64,000 bases of DNA from Psychrobacter immobilis. Its GTDB lineage: Bacteria; Pseudomonadota; Gammaproteobacteria; Pseudomonadales; Moraxellaceae. Location: contig CAJHAA010000001.1 in NCBI GenBank assembly GCA_904846265.1, forward strand, positions 310,001 through 374,000. The letters are read 5' to 3'. The stretch's first letter is position 1; every line of letters begins with the position of its first letter. The translations under genes and the position numbers were made by a program. The notes below the pieces were generated by a model. The model did no database searches. It saw only the letters and a program-made list of their open reading frames with translations, and had not been told where the DNA came from. Below are positions 1 to 9,033 of this stretch, piece after piece.

Positions 1-162
1 CAATTACCAAACAGCTATCTGACTGATTATGTCAAACGTGTAGACCAAGTAAAGTTATCAGAAGTCAATCAAACCATGCAAGATACCCTTAAGCCTGATG
101 ATTTCTTAATTGTCACCGTTGGACAAGAGGATCCTTGGAAAGATAAAAAGACCAATAAATAG
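1..162 (+). CDS. M16 (pitrilysin-like) zinc peptidase, C-terminal fragment
   Basis: The reading frame is open from the first base to a TAG at 160-162, giving the last 53 residues of a protein that begins outside the window. The tail (LPNSYLTDYVKRVDQVKLSEVNQ, then LKPDDFLIVTVGQ) resembles the C-terminal domain of M16 peptidases, where a helix of the form 'Y..RI..VT..DV' precedes a strand ending in IVTVG. The catalytic HxxEH motif would be upstream and cannot be seen, so activity cannot be judged. The gene is followed at once by a strong hairpin terminator. Family assignment is moderately sure; it could also be a catalytically dead partner subunit of an M16 pair. Confidence 0.6.
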   Translation, partial: QLPNSYLTDYVKRVDQVKLSEVNQTMQDTLKPDDFLIVTVGQEDPWKDKKTNK

Positions 163-166
163 CCAT

Positions 167-216
167 ACAAAGAAATGCTGGGCAACACTATTTAGTATTG
201 CCCAGCATTTCTTTGT
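167..216. terminator. 19-bp perfect hairpin, bidirectional terminator
   Basis: Arms 167-185 and 198-216 are exact reverse complements (19 bp) around a 12-base loop. It starts 5 bases after the stop of the peptidase fragment and lies downstream of the convergent lipoprotein gene, so it probably ends both transcripts. The T-tract is short (CTTTGT), which is the weak point of the call. Confidence 0.7.
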
Positions 217-220
217 GCGG

Positions 221-274
221 CTATTTATGAGTGGTAATAAATTATGAGTAGCACTATTTATGAGTGGTAATAAA
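221..274. repeat. 21-bp direct repeat pair
   Basis: The 21 bases from 221 to 241 recur exactly at 254-274 with a 33-bp period. The copies sit between the terminator and the end of the convergent lipoprotein gene. They look like a local slippage duplication; no function is evident. Confidence 0.6.
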
Positions 275-311
275 AGTCGATAGTGGGTTGTCCATACAAA
301 AAATAATGCTC

Positions 312-887
312 TTAACCAGAAATAGTCACTGCCACGTCATACATGAAATTTTCAGGCTTATAAGTTGCACCATTATAGGTCAATCGAATCACGTGCTTGT
401 CATAAGAGTCTACTTGATAATCACCATTGGCGAAGTCATGCAGCGCTGGGACTATGAGTAGTGCTTCAATTTGACTGTCGTTAATGCTAACCGAGATCTG
501 CTGACCACTGCGTGGGTATAAAAAATAATCACAATGATTATTCACCATCACTTCTGCAGTACGCTCAACGACCTGACTGCCTATTTCTTCTTGTATGAGT
601 TTTGGACAGATATCTGAGCGCTTTGAAGCCAGCCGAGCGTAAGAGTTCTTAATATTATCTTCAATATCTTCAACGTCCTGTAAGTTTCTGTCAGGATCAG
701 TAGCGGAATCTTCTGCCGTTAGAGAGCCTTGTTCAGAAAACGTTTCTGGGCTACAAGCACTGATCAATAAAAGAGAGAGCAAGACCGAACCAAACAAAGC
801 TATATACGTGTTATTTGATTGCAAAAATGCTTTTTTTGGCTTATCAGACTTATGTATCTTCACCATCGTTGAATACCGCTTCTTCAT
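312..887 (-). CDS. Hypothetical lipoprotein
   Basis: 191 residues. A long basic N-region is followed by a hydrophobic stretch ending in a lipobox (LLISAC, lipidation Cys45), so the mature protein should be anchored to a membrane facing the periplasm. After the lipobox comes an acidic Ser/Asp-rich linker (about 46-75), then a compact domain with two further cysteines that I cannot assign to a family. The ATG at 887 has a good ribosome binding site (GTAGGA, short spacing). An internal ATG at residue 8 would shorten the unusual N-region but has no clear Shine-Dalgarno sequence. It converges on the M16 peptidase fragment and shares its terminator. Function unknown. Confidence 0.65.
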   Translation of the reverse strand: MKKRYSTMVKIHKSDKPKKAFLQSNNTYIALFGSVLLSLLLISACSPETFSEQGSLTAEDSATDPDRNLQDVEDIEDNIKNSYARLASKRSDICPKLIQEEIGSQVVERTAEVMVNNHCDYFLYPRSGQQISVSINDSQIEALLIVPALHDFANGDYQVDSYDKHVIRLTYNGATYKPENFMYDVAVTISG

Positions 888-1070
888 AAATCCTACTTAC
901 AATAGACGCTATGTGATTTCATAAACTAAATGATCATTAACCATAGTTTTTTAATACTAAACTATTCATCATTTAGCGCTGCCTTTCATCAGTATTATTA
1001 TAGCGCTTTTACTCTACTTTAATTCGCTCTGGTTTATATTTATTTGGTTTTTTGATAGATCATAAATGAC

Positions 1071-2015
1071 TTAATAGCGGCACGAAGATGAGCTGCTGGC
1101 ATGATTAAAGCCCCATTTACGATAACCATCCGTGTCTAGATGTATCGCACCCGTAGCATATAGCCCTAAACCAAAATTATGAGATTGACCCTGATATTGC
1201 CAAAACTGGCATAGGCCATCTTGCATCGTACTGAGCCGCCATAAGTTATCTTCATACTCTGGTACCCAGATGTCGATAGCACTGGCATTCATATGCTTGC
1301 TACTATCGGCGCCACCTGCACAGTCATTAAGACCAGGACTGCGATATACCGAGCGTATTTCACTACTGATGGGTAGAATTCCTTGATGCTTCAATTCGCC
1401 GTATAAACGTAATGTTGGGACGATATTTGCCCATAACTCTTGCGGTGGCAACTGATAAGGCTCATAACCACATTTGCTCCAGCTTCGCGCTGTTGTGAGC
1501 AACTGCGACATAGGCGGTACATTGTGTACCCCTACCCGCGAATTTAGGTAGCGTTGAAAATCTGCTACTTGCCTAGCACGGTAGCTATTGCTATTCAACC
1601 ACGCGTTAAAATCCATACTAATAGAATCAGTATAAGTACTATTGTAAGTATTATTCGCAGTGCTGTAGCTGTTATTACTGTAAGTTGTATTATAAGCAGG
1701 CGCGCGCCGATTGACATTCATGCGCTTATTTTCTTCAATAGACAGACTGTCATCGAAATCAAAATCACGCTGCTTTTGAGCAATCAATCCTTGCATGCTA
1801 TCGCCACTCAGCATGGTAACGCCAGAATTATAGCTTGTAGTATTCGTCGAAGGTCTGATGTGAGCGTTACTGCTACTACCCTGACGTACTTGGATACGGC
1901 GCTCACTATTATCGCTGATAATAGCGGCATGAACAGAGATGCTACTGGCACACATGAGTAGTGCAAGCATAGGCTTGTGAATCTGCCTATAAGGATATTT
2001 TTTTGTATTGGTCAT
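1071..2015 (-). CDS. M15-like peptidase domain protein, exported
   Basis: 314 residues with a signal peptide (ALLMCASSISVHA, cleavage near 30). Residues about 35-140 are low-complexity and Asn/Ser/Tyr-rich. The C-terminal half resembles peptidase M15 (D-Ala-D-Ala carboxypeptidase-like) domains: YRSPGLNDCAGG, then SKHMNASAIDIW with H241 and D248, then AIHLD with H292. These give the expected His-Asp-His zinc set. M15A enzymes trim peptidoglycan stem peptides, so a role in the periplasm on the cell wall is plausible. It is oriented away from rodA, another cell-wall gene. Four cysteines in the catalytic half may form disulfides. Substrate is inferred only from family. Confidence 0.65.
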   Translation of the reverse strand: MTNTKKYPYRQIHKPMLALLMCASSISVHAAIISDNSERRIQVRQGSSSNAHIRPSTNTTSYNSGVTMLSGDSMQGLIAQKQRDFDFDDSLSIEENKRMNVNRRAPAYNTTYSNNSYSTANNTYNSTYTDSISMDFNAWLNSNSYRARQVADFQRYLNSRVGVHNVPPMSQLLTTARSWSKCGYEPYQLPPQELWANIVPTLRLYGELKHQGILPISSEIRSVYRSPGLNDCAGGADSSKHMNASAIDIWVPEYEDNLWRLSTMQDGLCQFWQYQGQSHNFGLGLYATGAIHLDTDGYRKWGFNHASSSSSCRY

Positions 2016-2278
2016 TGCAACAAGCTACCGCTAAAAACGTTTTATCGATACTATCAAATTTTCAGCAAGCAAGCTAAACTATCGCCTCTAATCAGAGGCG
2101 TGTTATTGGTAATTAACACTTATCCTTATAATTTTTATAATTATGTGACTTTATTTCTTATGTGTTACTTTATCTACGATATTTTACTTGCATAGATATA
2201 GATATGGTGCGATTACCTTTAAATGTTGATCTGATTTGAAAATTCCCTCTTACCTCAATTGCCAGACACACTTTGCCT

Positions 2279-3421
2279 ATGTCTTCTAATCCGCAATACC
2301 GTTTTTCACGTCAGAGCCATCATTTAGGCCAAGGCCATGCACCATCGTTATGGCAGCGTATACATATCGATCCATGGTTGACCCTCCTCTTATTGACGGT
2401 TTGCTGCATTGGTTTGACAATTTTATATAGTGCGGCCGGTCAAGATGTCGGTATGGTATTACGTCAAATGGTCAGCTATGGTGTGGCCTTTACGGTTATG
2501 TTTATCATGGCACAGATACCGCCTAGCCTTTATCGCACTTTTACACCCATCTTTTATGTAATGGGATTAATTTTATTGGTATTGGTCGATATCATCGGTG
2601 AAGTACGTATGGGTGCTCAGCGCTGGATTAATTTACCAGGGTTTGGCAGTGTGCAACCCTCAGAATTTATGAAACTTGGGATGCCAATGATGTGTGCTTG
2701 GTTTTTATCCAAGCGTGATCTACCGCCTTCTCTATCAAGCATCGTCATTACCTTAGCCTTAATCATCGTCCCTGTATTATTAATTGCAAAAGAGCCTGAT
2801 CTTGGGACGTCGCTATTGGTAGCAGCCAGTGGTATTTTTGTGCTTTTTTTGGCAGGGTTGTCTTGGCGATTGATTTCAGCTGCCGCCATATTAGCGATAC
2901 CGCTTATTGCGATTGCTTGGAATTTTCTATTACATGATTATCAGCGTACCCGTGTCTTAACACTGCTCAATCCTGAAGCCGATGTACAAGGGGCTGGATG
3001 GAATATTATTCAGTCAAAAACCGCTATCGGTGCGGGTGGGCTCACTGGTAAGGGCTATTTAGAAGGCACGCAGTCGCATTTACATTTTTTACCAGAAGGT
3101 CATACTGATTTTATTATCGCGGCTTTTTCAGAAGAGTTTGGCTTGTTGGGCGTGATTTTATTAATGTTCATTTATTCCTGTTTACTCCTGCGCGCCTTAT
3201 ACATCGCTTTTACCCATCCTGATGTATACAGTAGATTACTAGCGGGTGCAATTGCCATGTCTTTCTTTGTTTATGTGTTCGTTAATGTGGGTATGGTTGG
3301 TGGTATTTTACCCGTCGTTGGCGTTCCTCTGCCATTCATTAGCTATGGCGGTACTGCGATCGTCACTTTGATGGCAGGATTTGGACTACTTATGTCCATT
3401 CACACTCATAAGCCCAGTTGA
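2279..3421 (+). CDS. rodA: Rod shape-determining protein RodA (SEDS glycosyltransferase)
   Basis: About 380 residues of a polytopic membrane protein with roughly ten hydrophobic segments. It carries SEDS-family signatures: GAQRWINLPGF (about 115-125), QPSEFMKLG, KEPDLGTSLL, and the C-terminal PLPFISYGGTA. SEDS proteins polymerise lipid II into glycan strands; RodA acts with PBP2 and MreB in side-wall elongation. An in-frame TTG at 2273 would add two residues, but the ATG at 2279 is the more natural start; neither has an obvious Shine-Dalgarno sequence. FtsW is the alternative, but the short N-terminus and the overall sequence favour RodA. No pbp2 (mrdA) gene is adjacent here, unlike in E. coli. 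Confidence 0.92.
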   Translation: MSSNPQYRFSRQSHHLGQGHAPSLWQRIHIDPWLTLLLLTVCCIGLTILYSAAGQDVGMVLRQMVSYGVAFTVMFIMAQIPPSLYRTFTPIFYVMGLILLVLVDIIGEVRMGAQRWINLPGFGSVQPSEFMKLGMPMMCAWFLSKRDLPPSLSSIVITLALIIVPVLLIAKEPDLGTSLLVAASGIFVLFLAGLSWRLISAAAILAIPLIAIAWNFLLHDYQRTRVLTLLNPEADVQGAGWNIIQSKTAIGAGGLTGKGYLEGTQSHLHFLPEGHTDFIIAAFSEEFGLLGVILLMFIYSCLLLRALYIAFTHPDVYSRLLAGAIAMSFFVYVFVNVGMVGGILPVVGVPLPFISYGGTAIVTLMAGFGLLMSIHTHKPS

Positions 3422-4341
3422 TGCACAGTTACCAGTGATTCTCTAATGAACATTCAAAATTTACCTTAATGCTATTCATGTTAAAAATCAAAAAACACAG
3501 GCTATATAAAAGTTGTAAGGCGAATAAATCAGCCAATTAAAGCCTTCACTTAGAATTTTTTCACATGCAAAATGGTTGGAAATAAATATAAATCAACAAC
3601 AAATTAAGGGTTTCTAACAAATTTTATTGTTTCATCATTTTATGGCAAGTCATATAACTTGCCATAAAAATCCTTCTATCTATTTTTAATAATAAATACA
3701 AGCCATTGATTTAATTGAAGTAATTAAAAATACCCTCATATTTACTCTCATTAAAACACTTCGTTGCCAATTGGTACTGATAGATTTTAATCCTTGTTTT
3801 TTACAAATAATTGCGTTAACCTCATTTAACTGTACTTTGATACATAACCCGTACATAGCTACTAATAAACTTTGCATTTAATTATATTTTAGTTGTAGCT
3901 CGTACGTATAGTTAGCGAATTGTAGATTCCAAGCTTTCAAATACACTACTTAATTAACGGTTTAATAACAAAGACACACGTAAGGCCTTCTAAAACCTTT
4001 ATTAATTTAGCAATGTTAGAAAGCTTGTAAATAGCACATATAGCGGACTCGGTACTCAACCTTTGTATTCGGATTGGGTGTTCTACTAATATCGTTAGCT
4101 GTCATTTGAGCGTTTCATAAGTATCTTTGGTCGTGTTATCCTGACCCGCTTATGATAATAAAATGAAAAATTACCATACCTTAAAATCTATAAAAGCCAC
4201 GTTTAGTATCAATAATTATATGAAAAAAATATTGATGATGCGGCTTTAGAGTTTGTGACGCTGTTAGATTGGTCTAACATTGCCACGCTCAGTCTAGAAC
4301 TATTAGAGTTAGATTTTAAAGTATAAGTTATAGAGGTATCT
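3422..4341. other. Long AT-rich intergenic region
   Basis: About 920 bases without a convincing gene. A 63-codon frame at 3686-3877 (minus) has no ribosome binding site and no recognisable sequence. Near the 3' end, 4220-4327 holds a protein-like open frame without a start (listed separately). No strong terminator follows rodA. The promoter of the RlpA-like gene must lie in the last 100 bases, but I cannot pick a convincing -35/-10 pair. Confidence 0.5.
4220..4327 (+). pseudogene. Possible C-terminal relic of an unidentified gene
   Basis: A 35-codon frame ending in TAA at 4325-4327 reads like a genuine C-terminus (…DDAALEFVTLLDWSNIATLS, then LELLELDFKV). It is preceded by an in-frame stop and has no start codon. 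It sits directly upstream of the RlpA-like gene in an otherwise gene-free stretch, as expected for the tail of a decayed gene. No homologue is recognised. Chance coding-like sequence is possible. Confidence 0.25.
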
Positions 4342-4956
4342 ATGAATAAGCGTTTATCTGGTTTACTTACCATGTCAGCAGTATTGTTTGCTGGCTCCGC
4401 AGTTGCTACTAATGCAAATGCTGTAGAAGCAAAAACCTCTCTTGCGATGATTTCACAAGATAACGCCTCCCATATCGATCGTGTACTTGGTGAGCTTAGC
4501 CGTCAGCATGATGGTGCATCAAGTTTGGTGAAGTCAGCACGCCAACCAACTTCATTGGCACTTAGCAGCTCGCTGTTAGCCAGTGACACCTCTCAACTGA
4601 CTAATGATGAAGATGTATTAGAGCGTCTGACAGCCGTAGCCTCTAACTCGGTCAGCAAATTTAAGCAAACAGGCCTAGCCTCTTGGTATGGTCGTAAATT
4701 CCATGGTCGTAAAACAGCCAGTGGCGAAACATTCGATATGAATGGTTTGACAGCAGCGCATCGTTCACTGCCATTGAATTGCTATGTTAAAGTCACGAAT
4801 AAGACCAACGGTAAAAGCGTCGTGGTAAAAGTGAATGATCGTGGTCCATTCCATGGTAACCGTGTGCTAGATTTGTCTTATGGTGCTGCCAAAAAACTTG
4901 GTATTACGGGTAAAGGTGTGGGTAATGTTGCTATTGAGCGCGTTTCAGGACCATAA
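4342..4956 (+). CDS. rlpA: RlpA-like septal ring lytic transglycosylase domain protein
   Basis: 204 residues. An N-terminal signal peptide (LLTMSAVLFAGSAVATNANA) is followed by a Ser/Thr/Gln-rich linker and a double-psi beta-barrel domain (about 112-204). The domain carries the RlpA signature: GLASWYGRKFHGRKTASGE, then LPLNCYVKVTN, then VKVNDRGPF with the conserved Asp. RlpA cleaves denuded glycan strands at the division site in Pseudomonas; in other species activity is not always seen. There is no C-terminal SPOR domain and no lipobox, so septal targeting of this paralogue is uncertain. The start is supported by AGAGG six bases upstream. Confidence 0.8.
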   Translation: MNKRLSGLLTMSAVLFAGSAVATNANAVEAKTSLAMISQDNASHIDRVLGELSRQHDGASSLVKSARQPTSLALSSSLLASDTSQLTNDEDVLERLTAVASNSVSKFKQTGLASWYGRKFHGRKTASGETFDMNGLTAAHRSLPLNCYVKVTNKTNGKSVVVKVNDRGPFHGNRVLDLSYGAAKKLGITGKGVGNVAIERVSGP

Positions 4957-4987
4957 TTCTAAAAAAAGTCTATTTAAATTAGACTAT

Positions 4988-5024
4988 AAAAAGCGCCTAA
5001 CACATCAGTGTTAGGCGCTTTTTT
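4988..5024. terminator. Bidirectional terminator between rlpA-like gene and radA
   Basis: A 16-bp stem (4988-5003 with 5008-5023) around a 4-base loop; the core is GCGCCTAACAC/GTGTTAGGCGC. It has an A-tract on the left and a T-tract on the right, so it can end the rlpA-like gene (plus) and radA (minus). Confidence 0.9.
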
Positions 5025-5124
5025 GTATTTTCAGTTTATTGTATCCATTAAGCTACAAATGAAGCTGTAGCGCTTAGCAATGACTTATAAAACAACCATA
5101 ATCAAAATGATTAACCCTTACACC

Positions 5125-6564
5125 TTATAGTTCAAATGCACTCTCAATGGCATCATCGAGACGTTCAACGGCAATCACATTGATGCCTTTAAATTGAGGA
5201 GCATCCTTAGCAGGCGCATTGGCTTTTGGAATAATGGCATGCTTAAACCCATGTTTCATCGCTTCCTTTAAACGTTCTTGACCGTTCGGTACAGGGCGAA
5301 TTTCACCCGACAATCCCACTTCACCAAATACGGCCAATGACGATGGCAAGGCTTTTTCTTTAATACTTGAGGCACAAGCCAACAATACTGCTAAGTCAGA
5401 CCCAGTCTCTATGACCTTGACACCACCGACGACGTTGACATACACATCTTGTCCGCTGGTATGAATACCGCCATGACGATGCATGACGGCCAGCAGCATA
5501 GACAGACGCTGAAAATCCAATCCTAATGCCATTCGTCTAGGTGATCCTTGCGAATCATCGACTAACGCTTGTACCTCCACCAACAAGGGTCGTGTGCCTT
5601 CGCGGCTGACCATGACGACAGATCCAGCAACGGGTTTGTCATAGCGACTCAAAAATATCGCTGATGGATTGGCGACCTCTTTCAGCCCCATATCTGTCAT
5701 ACCGAAAATACCTAATTCGTTGACGGCACCGAAGCGGTTTTTGACGGCACGAATCATCCGAAAACGTGAGTCTGATTGACCTTCAAAATATAAGACCGTA
5801 TCAACCATGTGTTCAAGAACGCGCGGCCCTGCGAGCGTGCCTTCCTTGGTTACATGACCCACTAAAAATAGCGCGGTGCCAGTCTGTTTGGCATAGCGAG
5901 TCAAGATAGCCGCAGACTCTCGAATTTGACTGACGCCGCCGGGTGCAGAATTGATTGCATCCGTATAAATGGTTTGAATAGAGTCAATAATAGCGATGGC
6001 AGGCTGCTCTTGAGTCAAGGCGGCACAAATAGTTTCTACATTGGTTTCGGCCAGTACGCGTAATCTATCAGCCGGTAAATCTAAGCGCCTAGCGCGCATA
6101 GCAACCTGTGCCAATGATTCTTCACCAGTCACATACAAGGCGCTACCTGCCAATGAGTCGGCACGTGCCATATTAGTCGCAGTTTGCAGCAAAATCGTCG
6201 ATTTACCGATACCAGGATCACCGCCGATTAAAACGACTGAACCAGCAACCAATCCTCCACCAAGTACACGATCGAACTCACTGATACCAGTTGGTAAGCG
6301 TGTGTCTAGCGTTACGCTCACGGCATTGAGCGGCATTACCGCACTATGCGTACCTGAATAATTTCCTGCTGGTGCACCGCCTGATTCACGAGGTGCCGAT
6401 CTATTTGCTACTGGTTTAGAAACGTTTTTATTGTGATGCGGCATGCTCACATTTGGTGCTTCGACCAAGCTATTCCATTCACCGCAATCGGTACATTGCC
6501 CTGCCCACTTGCCAAAATGCGCGCCGCAATGCTGACAGACATAACTGCTCTTATTTTTTGCCAT
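5125..6564 (-). CDS. radA: DNA repair protein RadA (Sms)
   Basis: 479 residues with the full RadA architecture. It has an N-terminal C4 zinc finger (C10, C13, C24, C27), a RecA-like ATPase with Walker A GGDPGIGKS (about 114-122), the RadA-specific KNRFG motif (275-279), and a C-terminal Lon-like domain (about 340-479). RadA is a hexameric helicase that promotes branch migration and processing of recombination intermediates. It is transcribed alone: a 356-bp gap with a repeat element separates it from the Lpt operon upstream, and a strong terminator follows. Length and motifs are complete. Confidence 0.96.
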   Translation of the reverse strand: MAKNKSSYVCQHCGAHFGKWAGQCTDCGEWNSLVEAPNVSMPHHNKNVSKPVANRSAPRESGGAPAGNYSGTHSAVMPLNAVSVTLDTRLPTGISEFDRVLGGGLVAGSVVLIGGDPGIGKSTILLQTATNMARADSLAGSALYVTGEESLAQVAMRARRLDLPADRLRVLAETNVETICAALTQEQPAIAIIDSIQTIYTDAINSAPGGVSQIRESAAILTRYAKQTGTALFLVGHVTKEGTLAGPRVLEHMVDTVLYFEGQSDSRFRMIRAVKNRFGAVNELGIFGMTDMGLKEVANPSAIFLSRYDKPVAGSVVMVSREGTRPLLVEVQALVDDSQGSPRRMALGLDFQRLSMLLAVMHRHGGIHTSGQDVYVNVVGGVKVIETGSDLAVLLACASSIKEKALPSSLAVFGEVGLSGEIRPVPNGQERLKEAMKHGFKHAIIPKANAPAKDAPQFKGINVIAVERLDDAIESAFEL

Positions 6565-6920
6565 AACGTATGAACCTTATTCAAGTGTCCAATCAAGATT
6601 AATTGATAAAATATCGTGACGCTCTGATAAGCGTTAATTTGAGAATTATTTTTGAGATAAATTAGCCATCAGTACGATGGACTAGATCTTATAGAAGAGG
6701 TGATGCTAAATATGATGAATAGCTAGATATAGGAAAAGTAGCAAGCGCTGTCTTGAGAACTTAATGGAAATTATAAGTCTAACAGACAGCGTAAATAGTA
6801 GCGCGAAAAACACGTTGAGATATTAGGGGTGTATTGAACATTTAAAAATACGCAGAGCTAATCGATGCGCATTTAGCAAAAATGTATTAGAGACAAGTAC
6901 AATATTCAACACATCCTCGT
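6565..6920. other. Intergenic region between lptB and radA
   Basis: 356 bases without a gene. The right third (6823-6918) is a small inverted-terminal element, described separately. The remainder should carry the radA promoter. No hairpin terminator for lptB is visible. Confidence 0.5.
6823..6918. repeat. Small TIR-bounded intergenic element (copy A)
   Basis: The left end TTAGGGGTGTATTGAACA and the right end (TATTCAACACATCCTC) are imperfect inverted repeats about 95 bp apart. The ends match the consensus TAGGGnGTGTTGAACATTCA seen at 15199, 25561, 47972 and 49512. No ORF is inside. It resembles a MITE or the remains of an IS. It sits 3 bases past the lptB stop codon. Confidence 0.5.
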
Positions 6921-7700
6921 TTATACGTGAAAGTCTTTACCCAAATAAACGGCTTTCACCAATTCATTTTCTAACACTTCACTAGAAGTACCCTCAGCGA
7001 TAATAGCACCTTCTGAGACGATATAAGCTTTCTCACAAATAGCCAAGGTATCGCGAACGTTATGATCGGTAATCAAAACACCAATACCACGATTTTTGAG
7101 GGTCAAAATAACGTCTTTGATATCACCAACAGAGATAGGATCCACGCCTGCAAATGGCTCATCTAATAAAATGAATTTTGGGTCAGCCGCCAATGCACGG
7201 GCAATTTCACAGCGACGACGCTCACCACCTGATACGCTCATGCCTAATGATTTTCGTACATGCTCTAAATGGAACTCACCGATTAACTTTTCAAGTTCTT
7301 GCTTTTGCTCGCTTTTATTCAATTCTTTACGAGTTTCTAAAATAGCCAAGATGTTGTCTTCGATAGACAATTTTCGAAAAATAGACGCCTCTTGTGGTAA
7401 GTAACCAATTCCTGCCCGTGCACGCTCATGCATGGCATATTTAGACAGATCCATTTTTCCTAAAGTGACACGGCCTTTGTCCATATTGACCAACCCTACC
7501 ACCATATAAAAGCTGGTTGTCTTCCCTGCACCATTTGGACCTAATAAACCAACGACCTGCCCTTGTTCTACGGAGAAAGAGACATCTTTCACAACCCAGC
7601 GCTTACCATAGCGTTTGCCTAGATTTTGCATTGATAGTCGCGTCGCAGGTGCTATGTTATTGTTGGTTGCTAAAGGGTTTGTATTTTTATTATCACTCAT
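6921..7700 (-). CDS. lptB: LPS export ABC transporter ATP-binding protein LptB
   Basis: 259 residues. ABC ATPase with Walker [10 protein letters not shown] (about 54-62), Q-loop in YLPQEASIF, signature VSGGERRR and Walker [14 protein letters not shown]. The EASIFRKLS and FAGVDPISV stretches are typical of LptB rather than other ABC ATPases. It powers extraction of lipopolysaccharide from the inner membrane with LptFG, passing it to LptC and LptA, both encoded just upstream. It has about 20 extra residues at the N-terminus compared with E. coli LptB. It is the last gene of kdsD-kdsC-lptC-lptA-lptB. Confidence 0.95.
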   Translation of the reverse strand: MSDNKNTNPLATNNNIAPATRLSMQNLGKRYGKRWVVKDVSFSVEQGQVVGLLGPNGAGKTTSFYMVVGLVNMDKGRVTLGKMDLSKYAMHERARAGIGYLPQEASIFRKLSIEDNILAILETRKELNKSEQKQELEKLIGEFHLEHVRKSLGMSVSGGERRRCEIARALAADPKFILLDEPFAGVDPISVGDIKDVILTLKNRGIGVLITDHNVRDTLAICEKAYIVSEGAIIAEGTSSEVLENELVKAVYLGKDFHV

Positions 7701-7779
7701 AACTTACTCATACGGTTGCAGAATTCAAGCACTGATACACTAAAGGGTGTTGATACAGTTACATTAACCATTCAGATTT

Positions 7780-8358
7780 TTAGCGGATGCTACTTTGGCT
7801 ACCATTACTACTGGGCGGAAAAACCAACTCTACGCGCTGATTACCGCCAGCAGTTGCTTCAACATCACCAGCTTTTAGGCTATAACGAATGACATTACCC
7901 GCAAAACTTGCGCCATTTTGAACCAACTTAGCATTACCGGTCAAAGTAACAATACCCGTGACCGCATTATAATCAATCTTATTGGCTTGACCTTTTGCCA
8001 GCCCTTTTTCTTGTGTGACTACCTGTTGCATGGTTGCAGGGCGTCCGGTCGCTACTGCTGAATTGATACTGCGACCCTGTGATAGGTTAACCGTAATGTT
8101 ATCAGCGGTCATTTTAAACGTACCTTGAGTGATAATGACACTACCCGAGTAGCTGGTAACGCCTGTACGCTCACTATAGGTTGCTTTATCAGCCAATAGT
8201 TTGATTTCTTGATTGGCATCTGATGGCAGCGCATGACTGTAAAGTGGTAGTGCCAGCAGCATAACCGTTGGCAGCACATGTAATTGACGCAAGCGGCACG
8301 ATGTTAGATTGAAGCGTGCTAATGATGAGCGCAAAGTAGGCAAAAATTTAGATGTCAT
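7780..8358 (-). CDS. lptA: LPS transport periplasmic protein LptA
   Basis: 192 residues from the chosen ATG at 8358. A signal peptide ends near LYSHALPSDA, followed by an OstA/LptA beta-jellyroll (IKLLADKATYSERTGVTSYS, then GNVIRYSLKAGDVEA). LptA forms the periplasmic bridge carrying LPS from LptC to LptD. The longest frame starts at a TTG (8397) and would place 13 odd residues before the signal peptide; the ATG gives a normal signal sequence. It lies 90 bases after lptC and 79 bases before lptB in the same operon. Confidence 0.9.
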   Translation of the reverse strand: MTSKFLPTLRSSLARFNLTSCRLRQLHVLPTVMLLALPLYSHALPSDANQEIKLLADKATYSERTGVTSYSGSVIITQGTFKMTADNITVNLSQGRSINSAVATGRPATMQQVVTQEKGLAKGQANKIDYNAVTGIVTLTGNAKLVQNGASFAGNVIRYSLKAGDVEATAGGNQRVELVFPPSSNGSQSSIR

Positions 8359-8448
8359 AAAAATCACTCGTTTTATAATGGGTAGTAGGATTTGCAAACT
8401 TTATGCTAGCTGCTATTTTTATTACATAGTCAATAAAAGTTACTGCGA

Positions 8449-9033
8449 TCAAAACAGTGCTTTATCTTGGCGTTCAGCTGGAGTAAAAGCGACAGCCACT
8501 TGACCAAACTCATATTCACCGGTCTCAAGGTTGGCGGTCATGCTAGAAGCTTCAAACCGATTCATGCCTTGTTCAATCTTAACAGGCGCGTCACTATATA
8601 CTTGCCCTGATTTGGTATTGCCTTTAAGGATACTACCTGTCACCTTTATCGGTTCAATATCTGGCGCGTCTTTATTGCCTTCACTGACCAGTGAAAAGCC
8701 CCCTGACAAGCTGAGTTCACCCGTCTGCTGACTGATAGCAGCACTACCCGCTTCAATACGATAACGCTGCTCTGCCGATGGCTCCCAATTCATAGTGATG
8801 CCTGACATCTCGTCTAAATTGGTCTCTGGATTGTGCGTCAATGTTTTGGCAGTCAGCTCATACTCAGTTTCGCCTTTCTCATTAGTTTGTACCGCTTTGA
8901 TATCTGTTGCTTCATAATCAACATCGGTCGCTTCCATGCTAACTGGCGGCGCTATCTCTCCTTGCTGTTGAAAAAACCAACCTGCAATACCAGCAATAAT
9001 CAAGGCAAGAACTATTAAAACACGAGTATTCAC
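8449..9033 (-). CDS. lptC: LPS export ABC transporter periplasmic protein LptC
   Basis: 194 residues with one N-terminal membrane anchor (VLIVLALIIAGIAGWFF) and a periplasmic LptC/YrbK domain (DIKAVQTNEKGETEYEL is typical). It hands LPS from LptB2FG to LptA. The start codon is GTG at 9033: its first four bases GTGA overlap the TGA stop of kdsC, so the two are probably translationally coupled. Position and length fit LptC well. Confidence 0.9.
   Translation of the reverse strand: MNTRVLIVLALIIAGIAGWFFQQQGEIAPPVSMEATDVDYEATDIKAVQTNEKGETEYELTAKTLTHNPETNLDEMSGITMNWEPSAEQRYRIEAGSAAISQQTGELSLSGGFSLVSEGNKDAPDIEPIKVTGSILKGNTKSGQVYSDAPVKIEQGMNRFEASSMTANLETGEYEFGQVAVAFTPAERQDKALF

Noticed and set aside
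1554..1961. 135-codon plus-strand frame opposite the M15-like gene
   Set aside because: Antisense shadow over the low-complexity half of the M15-like protein; no start signal.
2083..2100. CGCCTCT/AGAGGCG hairpin upstream of rodA
   Set aside because: Only 7 bp with no T-tract; it is upstream of, not after, any gene on that strand, so it is not called as a terminator.
3686..3877. 63-codon minus-strand frame in the gap after rodA
   Set aside because: AT-rich, no Shine-Dalgarno sequence, no recognisable motif.
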